In this document: positions 1 to 8,429 of the stretch, piece after piece
Layout: every line of letters begins with the position of its first letter
Numbering within the stretch: the stretch's first letter is position 1
NCBI GenBank assembly: GCA_964412555.1
Contig: CAYPPG010000026.1
Location: forward strand, 37,886-101,885
Length of the DNA stretch: 64,000 bases
Direction: 5' to 3'
Origin: CAYPPG01 sp964412555
GTDB taxonomy: Bacteria > Hinthialibacterota > Hinthialibacteria > Hinthialibacterales > Hinthialibacteraceae
Made by a program: the position numbers and the translations under genes
The notes under the pieces: model-generated
The model's database searches: none
What the model saw: only the letters and a program-made list of their open reading frames with translations
What the model was told of the DNA's origin: nothing

Positions 1-1
1 T

Positions 2-1033
2 ACGATTTTCAACGGCCTGGATAACGTTACCGTCGTAGCAGTCGCCGATGAAAATCCGGAAGGCTTGAAACGCGCGGCGGAACGCAGTGGAGCGAAACAG
101 ACCTATCCCGATTTTCATGAAATGCTGGAAAAGGAAAACCCGGATTTGGTCAGTATCGCGCCGCGCCAGCCGAATTGTCATCGCGAGATGGCACTGGCCG
201 CGATCGAGACCGGCGCTCATATTTACATGGAAAAACCCATTACCGAAACACCGCAAGAAGCGGACGATATTCTGAACGCCGCCAAGGAAAAAGGAGTGAA
301 AATCAGCGTTGCACACACGAAACGGTATATGGACCAATTCTTACTGATGAAAAAATTGATCGATACCGGTTATCTCGGCGATATTTTGGAAGTGCGCTTT
401 CAAGGGAAGCAGGACCGCCGGGTGGGTGGTGAGGATTTGATCGTTCTGGGAACGCATGACATGGACATGATGCGCCTCTTCTTCGGTGATCCCCGCTGGT
501 GTTTTGCAACCGTGATGGCGAATGGGCAAGACATTACCGCTGACGACGTTCATCAAGGCTATGAACCGTATACCGTAGCGGGAGATACCATCCACGCCGA
601 CTATCAATTCGATAACAACCTTCAATGCCGTTGGTCATCCGTAAAAGGCAGCGGTGACTGGAACACTAATTATGAGCACAAAGGCAAGCGAATTTCCAAG
701 TGGGGATTCGATATCTTCGGCTCCAAACGGGTATTGGCGCATCAGGAAAGCATCGGCACATTCGTCCAGGATTTTCCTTTTTTAGCAACCGGAGATTCGG
801 ACATTCAATGGAAGCCGATCGAAACAATTACGTCTGTCGAGAAGGAAGATCATTTACGGCACCCCATCGTGAATTTGATTTACGCCATTGAAAAGGATGA
901 AAAGCCACGATGCAGCGGAGAAGATGCCCGATGGGCAATTGAAATGGTCAATGCCGTGTATTGGGCGCAGTTAAAGAAGGCACGAGTCGATTTCCCATTG
1001 GAGAAGCGGGGGCATCCGTTGAAGAGTTTGTAA
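2..1033 (+). CDS. Gfo/Idh/MocA family oxidoreductase, 5' end outside window
   Basis: NAD(P)-dependent sugar/inositol-type dehydrogenase; the exact substrate cannot be told. The reading frame is open to the window edge, so the N-terminal Rossmann GxGxxG segment lies upstream. The first visible residues (VTVVAVADENPEG) are the second Rossmann strand with its acidic turn. The family motif appears as EKP in MEKPITETP, followed by an alpha/beta substrate domain with KRYMD and HDMDMMRLFFGD. The TTG at 65 is internal, not the start. No signal peptide can be assessed. It is followed by a 175-bp inverted-repeat element, so it is probably the end of its transcript. Family assignment is firm; function is inferred. 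Confidence 0.88.
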   Translation, partial: TIFNGLDNVTVVAVADENPEGLKRAAERSGAKQTYPDFHEMLEKENPDLVSIAPRQPNCHREMALAAIETGAHIYMEKPITETPQEADDILNAAKEKGVKISVAHTKRYMDQFLLMKKLIDTGYLGDILEVRFQGKQDRRVGGEDLIVLGTHDMDMMRLFFGDPRWCFATVMANGQDITADDVHQGYEPYTVAGDTIHADYQFDNNLQCRWSSVKGSGDWNTNYEHKGKRISKWGFDIFGSKRVLAHQESIGTFVQDFPFLATGDSDIQWKPIETITSVEKEDHLRHPIVNLIYAIEKDEKPRCSGEDARWAIEMVNAVYWAQLKKARVDFPLEKRGHPLKSL

Positions 1034-1045
1034 AAGAAATGTATT

Positions 1046-1220
1046 CGTCAGAATCGGGATTGGCCGGGATGGGAGGATTTCTAGGATGAAATACATGAAA
1101 GTATTTCATCCCGACTTGAGAAAACAATTATTGGTAGCAGAATACGTATCATTTTTTTGCATACCGAACAGCAAAACAAATCCTGTACATCCTTGAATCC
1201 TGGGTATCCTGATTCAGACA
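1046..1220. repeat. 175-bp inverted-repeat-ended intergenic element, copy 1
   Basis: The right end is GATTCAGACA and the left end is an 8/10 match to its reverse complement. A second copy of identical length lies at 22527-22701. The outer ~40 bases are strongly conserved (GGATTGGCC...; ATCCTGTACATCCTTGAATC), while the core has diverged. Both copies end within 30 bases upstream of a gene start. No ORF and no transposase are seen. It looks like a non-autonomous repeat or structured leader. Confidence 0.75.
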
Positions 1221-1247
1221 CAATTTAAAAAAACGAAGGAGACACTT

Positions 1248-2396
1248 ATGAAAAATGAACGATTACTATTAAAAGTTTTATTGATTGCTTTTCTTTCTGT
1301 TTCTACCAATCTGGGATTCAGTGATATCCCATCCTTTCAATATCACAAAATCGCCGAAGTCGGCCGCAGTATGGGGCAAACCTCCCTTGTCGATATCGAC
1401 AAGGACGGTGACCTGGATTGGGTTGTGGGGCAATCGGGTAAGATGTGGTGGTTCGAATATCGATCTCCGGATAACTGGATTCAACATGATATGGGCGAGG
1501 GCGCCAAAACCGATGTCGGCGGCTGCGCGTTCGATATCGATGGAGACGGCTGGATCGATCAAGTATCCGGCACAGCCTGGTACCGCAATACCGGTAAGCC
1601 GCGCACGGAACGATTCGAAAAATACGATAACGGAGCGATTGAATGCCACGACAACGTGGCCGCCGATATCGACGGAGACGGCAAGTTGGATGTAGTCGCC
1701 TGCAGCGACGACAAAGCACACGTCCTGCTCGTTTGGTATTCGATTCCCGAGAATCCTAAAGAAAAATGGATTGAACACAAAGTGGGGAAAGGCATTCACG
1801 GCGGCGTATCACCAGAGGGAACGGGCGACTTGGACGGCGACGGCGATACCGACATCGTTCGCGGCGATGCCTGGTTCGAAAACCTGAATGGAAAAGGAAC
1901 CGAGTGGAAAGAACATCCTGTTTTGATACCGCCCGGCGGGAATCGCCCGGATCGCTATGGCTTGGCTCTCAAAACGTGGGTATACGATATGGATCGGGAC
2001 GGCGATCCGGATATCGTGGAAGCGGAAGCCGATGCGGTCGATGGCCGGGTGTTTTGGTTTGAAAACCAAAACGGCGGGAAAAAATGGAATTGCCATCTGA
2101 TCTCCGGTAATCACACGAAACAAGATTTCCATTCCCTCTGTCTAGCGGATTTTGACAACGACGGCGACATGGATGTTTTTTCCGGTGGAGGCCCGTTATC
2201 TCAAACGGACTTCCAATGTTTTATTTGGGAAAATATGGATGGTAAAGGCGGGCAATGGAAAGAACATGTTATTTTAACCGGCAAACGCTGCCACGAAGCG
2301 GTGGCCGCAGATGTGGACCAGGATGGCGACGTCGACATCTGCTCAAAACCCTGGCGAGGCAGTTTGCATTTTTATTTAGAAAATAAGATGAAATAA
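1248..2396 (+). CDS. Secreted VCBS/FG-GAP repeat (beta-propeller) protein
   Basis: A 382-residue protein with an N-terminal signal peptide (KVLLIAFLSVSTNLGFS). At least seven calcium-binding-type blade motifs of the form D-x-D-x-D-G-D-x-D follow (DIDKDGDLDW, DIDGDGWIDQ, DIDGDGKLDVV, DLDGDGDTDIV, DMDRDGDPDIV, DFDNDGDMDVF, DVDQDGDVDIC). They are spaced about 45-60 residues apart, as expected for a complete propeller with no other domain. A good ribosome site (AAGGAG) lies 6 bases before the ATG. Such proteins are extracellular and bind ligands or glycans; the ligand here is unknown. It starts directly after the 175-bp repeat. Confidence 0.85.
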   Translation: MKNERLLLKVLLIAFLSVSTNLGFSDIPSFQYHKIAEVGRSMGQTSLVDIDKDGDLDWVVGQSGKMWWFEYRSPDNWIQHDMGEGAKTDVGGCAFDIDGDGWIDQVSGTAWYRNTGKPRTERFEKYDNGAIECHDNVAADIDGDGKLDVVACSDDKAHVLLVWYSIPENPKEKWIEHKVGKGIHGGVSPEGTGDLDGDGDTDIVRGDAWFENLNGKGTEWKEHPVLIPPGGNRPDRYGLALKTWVYDMDRDGDPDIVEAEADAVDGRVFWFENQNGGKKWNCHLISGNHTKQDFHSLCLADFDNDGDMDVFSGGGPLSQTDFQCFIWENMDGKGGQWKEHVILTGKRCHEAVAADVDQDGDVDICSKPWRGSLHFYLENKMK

Positions 2397-2404
2397 GAGT
2401 AAGC

Positions 2405-2625
2405 CTCCACCCTGAAGGGGTGGTAGATGATAGCCAGTGGGCAACGCCCCTGGAAATGTGTACCAAGATGTAAACCTCACCCTGAAAGGGGTGACAGAAG
2501 ACTGCTAGAGTGTAGACCTTTTTTTTCTGACACCCTTTCAGGGTGGAATTTCACGATTACCGGCCTTTACCAGGGGCGTTGCCCGCTGGTTGTCTTCTTT
2601 GAACCCGTTGGGGTATGGTTCCTGC
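2405..2625. repeat. Compound palindromic repeat (CACCCTGAAGGGGTG family), copy 1
   Basis: The element contains short hairpins of the CACCC-TGAAG-GGGTG kind plus a long imperfect inverted repeat. A left arm (GCCAGTGGGCAACGCCCCTGG) is matched by a right-hand reverse copy (CCAGGGGCGTTGCCCGCTGG), with a T-rich centre at about 2518-2527. The same element recurs at 24419-24925 and, degraded, at 52225-52332. It lies between convergent genes and may act as a bidirectional terminator. Short open frames through it are not genes. Confidence 0.8.
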
Positions 2626-2671
2626 TTTTGCCGGTATACTTTTGATGGATCAGTACATGCAATCCTTTCTT

Positions 2672-3148
2672 TCATTCCCCCAAAAAAAACTCCCCTGTAT
2701 ACCGATTCTGATAATCCTCCAACACCTGCCGATGGACAGGAACCATCTCTTCGGGCAATTGATCAAATGCAAACCATCTCACTTCATGGCCTTCGACTCC
2801 GTCCACTTGCGGTTCCCCTTCCCATTCCGTCACGAGAAACGCCATCGCAAAAGGCTGAATTTGATCCCCGTTTGGATAGGAAAACTGCTGCTTTTTCCCG
2901 GAATAAAGCGCCATGGGTTCTGCGGAGATTACCGTTAATGATGTCTCTTCCATCACTTCCCGTTTCAACGTATCCATGACAGTTTCTCCGATTTCCACGG
3001 CTCCGGCGGGTAATCCCCAAATATTCATATCCGTCCGCTTTTGAAGAAGTACCTGATCGAGATCATTCAAGAGAATCGCGCGAATCCCGGGCAGGAAAAT
3101 GCGCGTGTTCCCGACCATTTTTCGGATGGTTTTGATGTAATTATCCAT
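2672..3148 (-). CDS. NUDIX hydrolase
   Basis: A 158-residue cytosolic pyrophosphohydrolase of the NUDIX superfamily, hydrolysing a nucleoside diphosphate-linked substrate with Mg2+. The NUDIX box runs from Gly49 to about Leu71: G-x5-E-x7-R63-E64-V-x-E67-E68, with all metal-binding glutamates present. The usual glycine after EEx is replaced by Ser70. Substrate is not predictable. It lies 7 bases downstream of the esterase gene on the same strand, so the two are probably cotranscribed. It ends against a compound palindromic repeat. ATG start. Confidence 0.9.
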   Translation of the reverse strand: MDNYIKTIRKMVGNTRIFLPGIRAILLNDLDQVLLQKRTDMNIWGLPAGAVEIGETVMDTLKREVMEETSLTVISAEPMALYSGKKQQFSYPNGDQIQPFAMAFLVTEWEGEPQVDGVEGHEVRWFAFDQLPEEMVPVHRQVLEDYQNRYTGEFFLGE

Positions 3149-3155
3149 AAGTCCC

Positions 3156-4052
3156 TTATTGTTTCAATTTCTGAATGAAGAAATCTTCTCGCGACACATA
3201 ATCCGTTTTCATACCAGGATAAACAAGATTCGCTTCCACGCCCAGTTCATCCATTTTCTCTTTCAGTTTGATGCCAAACATGACATGGTGGACTTTCCAC
3301 CCTTGGGCTTTTTGGGGATCTTCGGGAATAGGATCATCCGGTGTCATACCATAACTCATATAGATCGGTGGATCATCACGAGAAATGAGAGACAGCGCGG
3401 AGATGTCATTAACGAGCGCTTTCATTTCTGCATCACTTTTTACCCCAAACACCTCTGTTAGATCGCGATGTGGCTTGTCATAACCAGGAATCCATTTCTT
3501 CCACCAATCGAAATCCATTGTTGTTTGTCCGCCGCTGGTTGCGATGCAGGTTAAACGGGTTGATTCCTTTTCAATAGGATCACTGCTATTTTGATTCACC
3601 ATATCGTCATGAAATCCCAGCCACATGCAGAGCTGCGCACCGGCCGAACCGCCGAACGCTCCGAAACGGGTTTTGTTGAAATTCCATTTTTTAGTGTGGG
3701 CGCGCAAGAACTGTACGGCTCGCTTACAGTCTTGATGAGCCGTTGGAAGTGTATGTTCAGGTACAAGACGGTATTCAATCGCCGCTACGGAGATACCGGC
3801 TGCAAGGAACCGGTTTAATGATCGTGCACGAATACTGGATTTGCTCCCACCACGGAAACCGCCGCCATGAATATAGAGCACTACGGGAGTGGGGTGATCT
3901 GAATTGGCCAACCAGAGATCGAGTTTTTGGCGCTCATGTGGGCCATAGGAAACATCTTTATGAGTTGGTTCCGGTTGGTTCCGTTTTTGTCCATGACTGA
4001 GGGGGATTGTTATAAATAGGATAAATACAAAGGTCCAAGCAAATCGGTTCAT
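3156..4052 (-). CDS. Exported alpha/beta-hydrolase (HGGG esterase/lipase family)
   Basis: A 298-residue hydrolase with a Sec signal peptide (residues 1-21, ending SHGQ). It carries the oxyanion-hole motif HGGG at 62-65 and the nucleophile elbow GGSAG with Ser136, typical of acetyl-esterase/BD-FAE-like enzymes of polysaccharide degraders. The C-terminal segment where the catalytic histidine usually sits reads PGMKTDYVSREDFF and has no histidine; the only nearby candidates are the HH pair about 40 residues earlier (KVHHVMFG). Either this subfamily uses that pair or the enzyme is altered. First gene of a probable two-gene unit with the NUDIX hydrolase. Confidence 0.85.
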   Translation of the reverse strand: MNRFAWTFVFILFITIPLSHGQKRNQPEPTHKDVSYGPHERQKLDLWLANSDHPTPVVLYIHGGGFRGGSKSSIRARSLNRFLAAGISVAAIEYRLVPEHTLPTAHQDCKRAVQFLRAHTKKWNFNKTRFGAFGGSAGAQLCMWLGFHDDMVNQNSSDPIEKESTRLTCIATSGGQTTMDFDWWKKWIPGYDKPHRDLTEVFGVKSDAEMKALVNDISALSLISRDDPPIYMSYGMTPDDPIPEDPQKAQGWKVHHVMFGIKLKEKMDELGVEANLVYPGMKTDYVSREDFFIQKLKQ

Positions 4053-4216
4053 TTCTTTACCTCCGGGAAGAATACTTTATCATATTGGAAATTGTCGCAA
4101 AGTAAATCAATACAATCAATATGCTGTTACCAGGCATTGAAATCTTCCTGTAAATATTGCATGATAAAACATATTCATTGATGCTTTTTTGATCAAAAAA
4201 CAGAGAGGAAAGTGTT

Positions 4217-5953
4217 ATGAAAACCATTTCAATTGATTTGACGTGTGTGTTTCTTTTGTGTTTATTCAGCCTAACCGCCTCAGCGCAATACGGAATCTTC
4301 GAAGCGACAACCAACTGGAACCTACCGGATTCCCCCTTCGTCGAAGGAACGGTGGAAGTCGAAGGGGAAGGAATCGACGCAGTATATACCCTGACAGCAG
4401 CCGGCGCCGATTTCACTCGTGATTACGATGAAGGCTTTTATGTATATAAAGAACTTACAGGCAGCTGGACGTTGAAAGCCCGCGTGGATGTCGTCGAAGC
4501 CCCCAACAACAATGCCAAAATCGCCTTGATGGTGCGGGAAATCGCGAACGACCCCAGTTCAAAGAATTTCAGAGTTGTGCAGCATTTCGCCAATCGTGTA
4601 GCCGTGCAGCGGCGAACGGAAAATGCCGGAAATACCGCGGCGGCTCCGTTGAAATATGAGGGAAGCAACGTGACCGATCCGACCGGGGAAGGCATCTGGC
4701 TGCGATTGACACGCCTTGCGGACGAGCAGTTGTTCGTTGTCGAATGGTCCGATGACGGATTTACCTGGTTTTTCGGAGAAAGTTTTGTGCTCGAGATGCC
4801 GGAAACGGTAGCGTGGGGACTCGCGTTTACCAGTTATGTCGACGGGGAAGTCGCGACGGCAGTCGCTACGGAAGTGGAAATCACACCCCCAACCGGCGTC
4901 GTCGTTCAGAGGCATTTTTCAAAGGAAATCTTCACCGTCGGCGATCAAATCCAAGTGGATCTTGTTCTGAAAAACGCAGGTGACGAAACCGAATCGATTT
5001 CACTGTCCGAGAATTTCCCATTTGACTGGCCGATCTCCAATGTATCCCGTGACGGAAGAGATTTTAACGGCGGCATTGACTGGGATGTGGATGCGCCTCC
5101 GGGGGAGACAGTAGTCTCCTATACACTGACAGTCCCCTCCGATCCCGTCCCTGTGGCCCGGTTCGATGGATATGTGAACATTTTCATCCCGATCGCCGGC
5201 AGTTCAGCCATCGTGCTGGAAGGAACTGCATTGAAAGTCGAAATCCCCTTTGCACAAAATGCAGTTATACTCGACGGGATCATCAATCCCGGCGAATACA
5301 GCGGCGCATACACGGAAACAGTTACCCGAACCGATACCGTTCCCGCCGGTGTGATCCTTGAAGGAGAACCGGTGCCGGAAAGCGAATCGAATATGACATT
5401 CTATGCGTTTCATGACAGTAAATCTATTTACATCGGCATGGATGTGGATGATCCGATATTAGATTTCTTGACAGGAAGTTCCATCCAGGAGAACGACTCG
5501 ATCGAGTTGATGATCGACGGCAACTTTTCGCGGCTGGAAGACAGAGAAGATAACCAGCACGGAATCCGCTTTTCCGTGCTAGGAGACGGCTCCCAGCTCA
5601 ATCACGCCGGCTTGCAGGCGATCGCGGAACCCATGGCGGACGGTGTTGGATATCACACAACCACCGGTCTCTTTTGGAACTACGGCGCACGCCCCAAAGC
5701 GGACGGCAGCGGGTATGTGGTCGAACATCAGTTGAACAAACAAGTACTGATCGATTCACCGGAACGCACGTTGATCGGATTTGATTTCTACATCAACGAC
5801 GCGGACGGCAGCGGAGTTCTAGCCGGGAAATGGGCGTATCATTCCGTCGACGCAGACGGCAATCCCGTCAACGCATGGGCAAACGAAGCCATCAACGCGA
5901 TTTTGGAATTAGGAGAAGGTACGGTTCCGGTTAAGAGTTGGGAGATTTATTGA
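4217..5953 (+). CDS. Secreted multidomain protein with DUF1349-like, DUF11-like and CBM9-like domains
   Basis: A 578-residue exported protein with a signal peptide at residues 1-24 (ending TASAQ). Residues about 25-225 look like a DUF1349/concanavalin-type beta-sandwich (GSWTLKARVDV, LRLTRLADEQLFVVEWSDDG). Residues 226-345 resemble a DUF11-type adhesin module (DQIQVDLVLKNAGDETES). Residues 350-578 form a CBM9-like fold (AVILDGIINPGEY, SIYIGMDVDDP, NDSIELMIDG). CBM9-like domains bind sugars. There is no obvious catalytic domain, so it is probably a glycan-binding surface or secreted protein. The start is supported by GAGGAAAG upstream. It is divergent from the esterase across a 164-bp intergenic region. 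Confidence 0.75.
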   Translation: MKTISIDLTCVFLLCLFSLTASAQYGIFEATTNWNLPDSPFVEGTVEVEGEGIDAVYTLTAAGADFTRDYDEGFYVYKELTGSWTLKARVDVVEAPNNNAKIALMVREIANDPSSKNFRVVQHFANRVAVQRRTENAGNTAAAPLKYEGSNVTDPTGEGIWLRLTRLADEQLFVVEWSDDGFTWFFGESFVLEMPETVAWGLAFTSYVDGEVATAVATEVEITPPTGVVVQRHFSKEIFTVGDQIQVDLVLKNAGDETESISLSENFPFDWPISNVSRDGRDFNGGIDWDVDAPPGETVVSYTLTVPSDPVPVARFDGYVNIFIPIAGSSAIVLEGTALKVEIPFAQNAVILDGIINPGEYSGAYTETVTRTDTVPAGVILEGEPVPESESNMTFYAFHDSKSIYIGMDVDDPILDFLTGSSIQENDSIELMIDGNFSRLEDREDNQHGIRFSVLGDGSQLNHAGLQAIAEPMADGVGYHTTTGLFWNYGARPKADGSGYVVEHQLNKQVLIDSPERTLIGFDFYINDADGSGVLAGKWAYHSVDADGNPVNAWANEAINAILELGEGTVPVKSWEIY

Positions 5954-5974
5954 TTTTGACTAATTCGTAAGATT

Positions 5975-6113
5975 GGGTAGCAAGGGCAAGACGTCAGGTC
6001 TGCCTTTGCAGGTAAGCGCGATTCCACAAGGGGAGACTTCGCTTCCCCTTGGTACCCGACGCCAAAGCTCTTACCGGGTAGCAAGGGAAAGACGTCTGGT
6101 CTGCCCTTGCAGG
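5975..6113. repeat. GCAAGGGCA...TGCCCTTGC hairpin repeats, two copies plus a related hairpin
   Basis: Two copies of the GGGTAGCAAGGGCAAG-type palindrome (5975-6011 and 6076-6113) flank another hairpin (CAAGGGGA...TCCCCTTG, about 6027-6051). The family recurs at 24231 and 35571. It follows a gene end and may terminate transcription. Confidence 0.75.
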
Positions 6114-6121
6114 AATGCGCT

Positions 6122-6315
6122 CTTTCACCTCAACATGGGAAAACAACTCCAGTCCAAGGAGAAGCGCTTCAACAATTGGAGTCTTTTTTGAAACCGCGCA
6201 TAGAAGAAGTCGAACGTGGTGAATTTTCCGGTAAAACCGTTGAACAGATCAAACAAGAATCAAATATAAATAGTAAATCCTGAACATGCCTTCCTACCGA
6301 CTCACAAAAGCATAG
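6122..6315 (+). pseudogene. Remnant of a ParD-ParE toxin-antitoxin module
   Basis: A plus-strand frame with no start codon ends at a TGA at 6281-6283. Its tail (FLKPRIEEVERGEF, then KTVEQIKQES) looks like the C-terminus of a ParD/CopG-type antitoxin. Two bases later an ATG at 6286 opens a frame reading MPSYRLTKA and then a stop at 6313-6315. That is the usual beginning of a ParE/RelE-type toxin, cut off after nine codons. The upstream part merges into the palindromic repeats. It appears to be a deleted toxin-antitoxin pair; the short length limits certainty. Confidence 0.4.
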
Positions 6316-6318
6316 AAA

Positions 6319-6600
6319 TTAGGGTGTGACATCAGCGTTGGGAACTTCCCCCCGTTTATGGCGTTCTTTCGCGTTCTTTTCGATTTCCTCCATCAAGGAA
6401 TCCGTCAACAAAACACCCTCCCCTCGATCCAGCTCTTCATCACCGGCACGCACAGCCTCACGCAAGGCTGCCAACTTTTTCTGTTCCTGTTCCATACGGC
6501 GAACCGCATCACGAATGACTTCAGACGCACTCTCATAGGCGCCGCTCGCAATTTGATCTTGAATAAACGCTTCCAGTCTTGGAGGGATGTCCACTTGCAT
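6319..6600 (-). CDS. ParD-family type II antitoxin, apparently orphan
   Basis: A 93-residue ribbon-helix-helix protein of the ParD/CC2985 family. The N-terminal strand and helices (VDIPPRLEAFIQDQIASGAY, ASEVIRDAVRRMEQEQ) are typical, followed by an acidic toxin-binding tail. ParE normally follows ParD on the same strand with overlap, but no toxin follows here: the stop lies 3 bases from the end of a plus-strand ParDE remnant. It is probably left without its toxin or kept as an anti-addiction gene. AGGAG ribosome site upstream. Confidence 0.85.
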   Translation of the reverse strand: MQVDIPPRLEAFIQDQIASGAYESASEVIRDAVRRMEQEQKKLAALREAVRAGDEELDRGEGVLLTDSLMEEIEKNAKERHKRGEVPNADVTP

Positions 6601-6811
6601 CTATGTTTCTCCTGTACTCTATCTGAACATAAATTATACAATGATGCCCACCAATCGGTAAAGACTATTTTCTCCTCTGGCAAGTGTGTCAAGCGACAAC
6701 TGTTAAGTTCCTTCGGCGACAATCTATCCGTCTCCCAACCCGATACTACTTTTCCCCCCGATACCCGCGTTTTAAACTGGTCGTTGTATTAAGGAGATTT
6801 TGTATCCCCAC

Positions 6812-8239
6812 TTACACTTCGGAAAGGAAGGCTCCGGAGGAAATAGTATCCCCCAGTCCCACGGTGAACAGTGGATTGGCTACGATTTTGGCCGGTATAG
6901 CGGCAAGTGTCAGATGATCATATTCCGCGATGCCTTCATTGGCTATCGATTCCTGCCCCAACGTTTCACCCAACGATTTCAACTGATGGAATCCGACTTC
7001 TCCGATTGGTACGCTCAAGCCCGCTGCGATATCGTATTTTGATGAAAACAGCCCATTTCCGGCACGGGAGGCGGCCATCGTTGCGGCAAAAAGCAGGGCG
7101 TCTCGAGCGGCCTCGGGAGAAGACCAACTTGGTTGTTCGAGGCATAGATAATAACCGAGATTATGGAAGTGTATGCGTTGAAGACCGGTTTCATGCTTGA
7201 GTACCGACATACCCTGACAGTAATTGGAGGGGGTAGGGAGTTCACGCAGGGAGAGAGATTCTTTTTCCCGTTCCAGACTCTGCAAGAGAAGAGGAAGTTC
7301 TGTTTCATTCAGCCCAAGGCTATGGACGTTGGGTATAATTCGATTCAGGAGAGATTCCCGAACTTTCGAGGAGGCGATCGAGGCCATTTCAAGATGAATC
7401 TTTAGATCCGGAGCCGTTAAGCGAACTCGTTTGAGATAAGCTTCGAGCGGTTCAATCACGTCGTCGCAAGTACTGCCGTCAGGATAGGTTTCCGACAGAA
7501 TATGAAAGCCGGAAAAAAACAAATGGCTGTAGGTGTTGACCAACGAAAGAAAGCCATTGGCAAAGGTTTCGTTCATCTTGAACTGATTGTTGCGTGGATT
7601 CCAGGAAGGAATGTAACGATTGGCGCGATTCGGACGCACCGTCAGCCCATTCACATTCATTTGAAAATCTTTATCATATTCAAAAATCCAATGAATGGCG
7701 AAGATGCCCCGATCTTCAGCTGCCTCGATCGGCTTTTTCAACTCATACCCATTCTCGTTTTGGCAAATGACCTTCAAATTCTCATACTCGCCGAATTTTT
7801 CCGCCAGTTCGACCGTCAAGGGATTGGCGTATACAGTGACCGGCATTCCAAGCGGCGCAAGAGAACGTGCCATATTTCCGGACGTCCCACCCAGCCGCAG
7901 TTCACCGGTTCCGAATGTGTCCAATGCCCATTGATAGGTCTCTTCGGCACGAACCATCAACTGAAACGCGCAGCCGGAGAATAGAGAATAAAACAGACCC
8001 CGAATGAAATCCGCGGGCGTATAGATTTCCGTTGGATACCGTCCTTGACAGCCGTCGACCGCAGCCTGTTTGAGTTTCTCGTCACCCTCGAGTAGGGGGT
8101 GAAGAAGCTCGGGAGTCAGACGGACGAGACCATCCAAGACGGAATGGAAGGCACAGGCTACGCCGGGTAATTGAGCCAATCGCTGCAAACCATTTTCATG
8201 GGCTTGCTTGTATAATTCTTCCCAGTGGGAAATATTCAT
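6812..8239 (-). CDS. ADP-dependent sugar kinase family protein (ADPGK/PfkC-like)
   Basis: A 475-residue protein of the ADP-dependent glucokinase/phosphofructokinase family (ribokinase fold), which phosphorylates glucose or fructose 6-phosphate using ADP. Evidence: GGTSGNMA near residue 117, a mid-protein LGLNETEL segment matching the family's NExE-like metal region, and the C-terminal catalytic motif TVGLGDTISSGAF with the presumed base at Asp464. This family is classically archaeal and scattered in bacteria and animals. The ATG at 8239 is preferred over a TTG two codons upstream. No glycolytic neighbour is present, so sugar specificity cannot be judged. Confidence 0.8.
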   Translation of the reverse strand: MNISHWEELYKQAHENGLQRLAQLPGVACAFHSVLDGLVRLTPELLHPLLEGDEKLKQAAVDGCQGRYPTEIYTPADFIRGLFYSLFSGCAFQLMVRAEETYQWALDTFGTGELRLGGTSGNMARSLAPLGMPVTVYANPLTVELAEKFGEYENLKVICQNENGYELKKPIEAAEDRGIFAIHWIFEYDKDFQMNVNGLTVRPNRANRYIPSWNPRNNQFKMNETFANGFLSLVNTYSHLFFSGFHILSETYPDGSTCDDVIEPLEAYLKRVRLTAPDLKIHLEMASIASSKVRESLLNRIIPNVHSLGLNETELPLLLQSLEREKESLSLRELPTPSNYCQGMSVLKHETGLQRIHFHNLGYYLCLEQPSWSSPEAARDALLFAATMAASRAGNGLFSSKYDIAAGLSVPIGEVGFHQLKSLGETLGQESIANEGIAEYDHLTLAAIPAKIVANPLFTVGLGDTISSGAFLSEV

Positions 8240-8274
8240 TTGCAATCAATCCCTTGTGTAAATAGATGAAAGAT

Positions 8275-8366
8275 TGGGGAGACACATAGGCCTCTCCTAA
8301 CAAAATTGTAGGGGCAATCCTGCGTGATTGCCCAATTTGAGAGGAAACACACAGGTCTCCCCCTAC
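8275..8366. repeat. Nested palindromic repeat
   Basis: Outer arms GGGGAGACACATAGG and CACAGGTCTCCCC enclose an inner hairpin, GGGCAATC...GATTGCCC at 8312-8333. It lies between the kinase and PilB genes. It is similar in style to other gene-boundary palindromes in the window. Confidence 0.65.
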
Positions 8367-8429
8367 GATGCTAATGGAAATGTAACCTTTGGAGAGATTG
8401 GATTCAACCGGAATGAAGCAAGGTTGTTT

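Noticed and set aside
1046..1220. Insertion sequence
   Set aside because: Only 175 bp, with no transposase and no clear target duplication; kept as an inverted-repeat element.
1278..1799. Minus-strand frame of 173 codons opposite the VCBS gene
   Set aside because: Antisense shadow of a repeat-rich gene whose own frame has a signal peptide and calcium motifs.
5973..6191. Small plus-strand frame after the CBM9-like gene
   Set aside because: It reads through two copies of the hairpin repeat and has no ribosome site.
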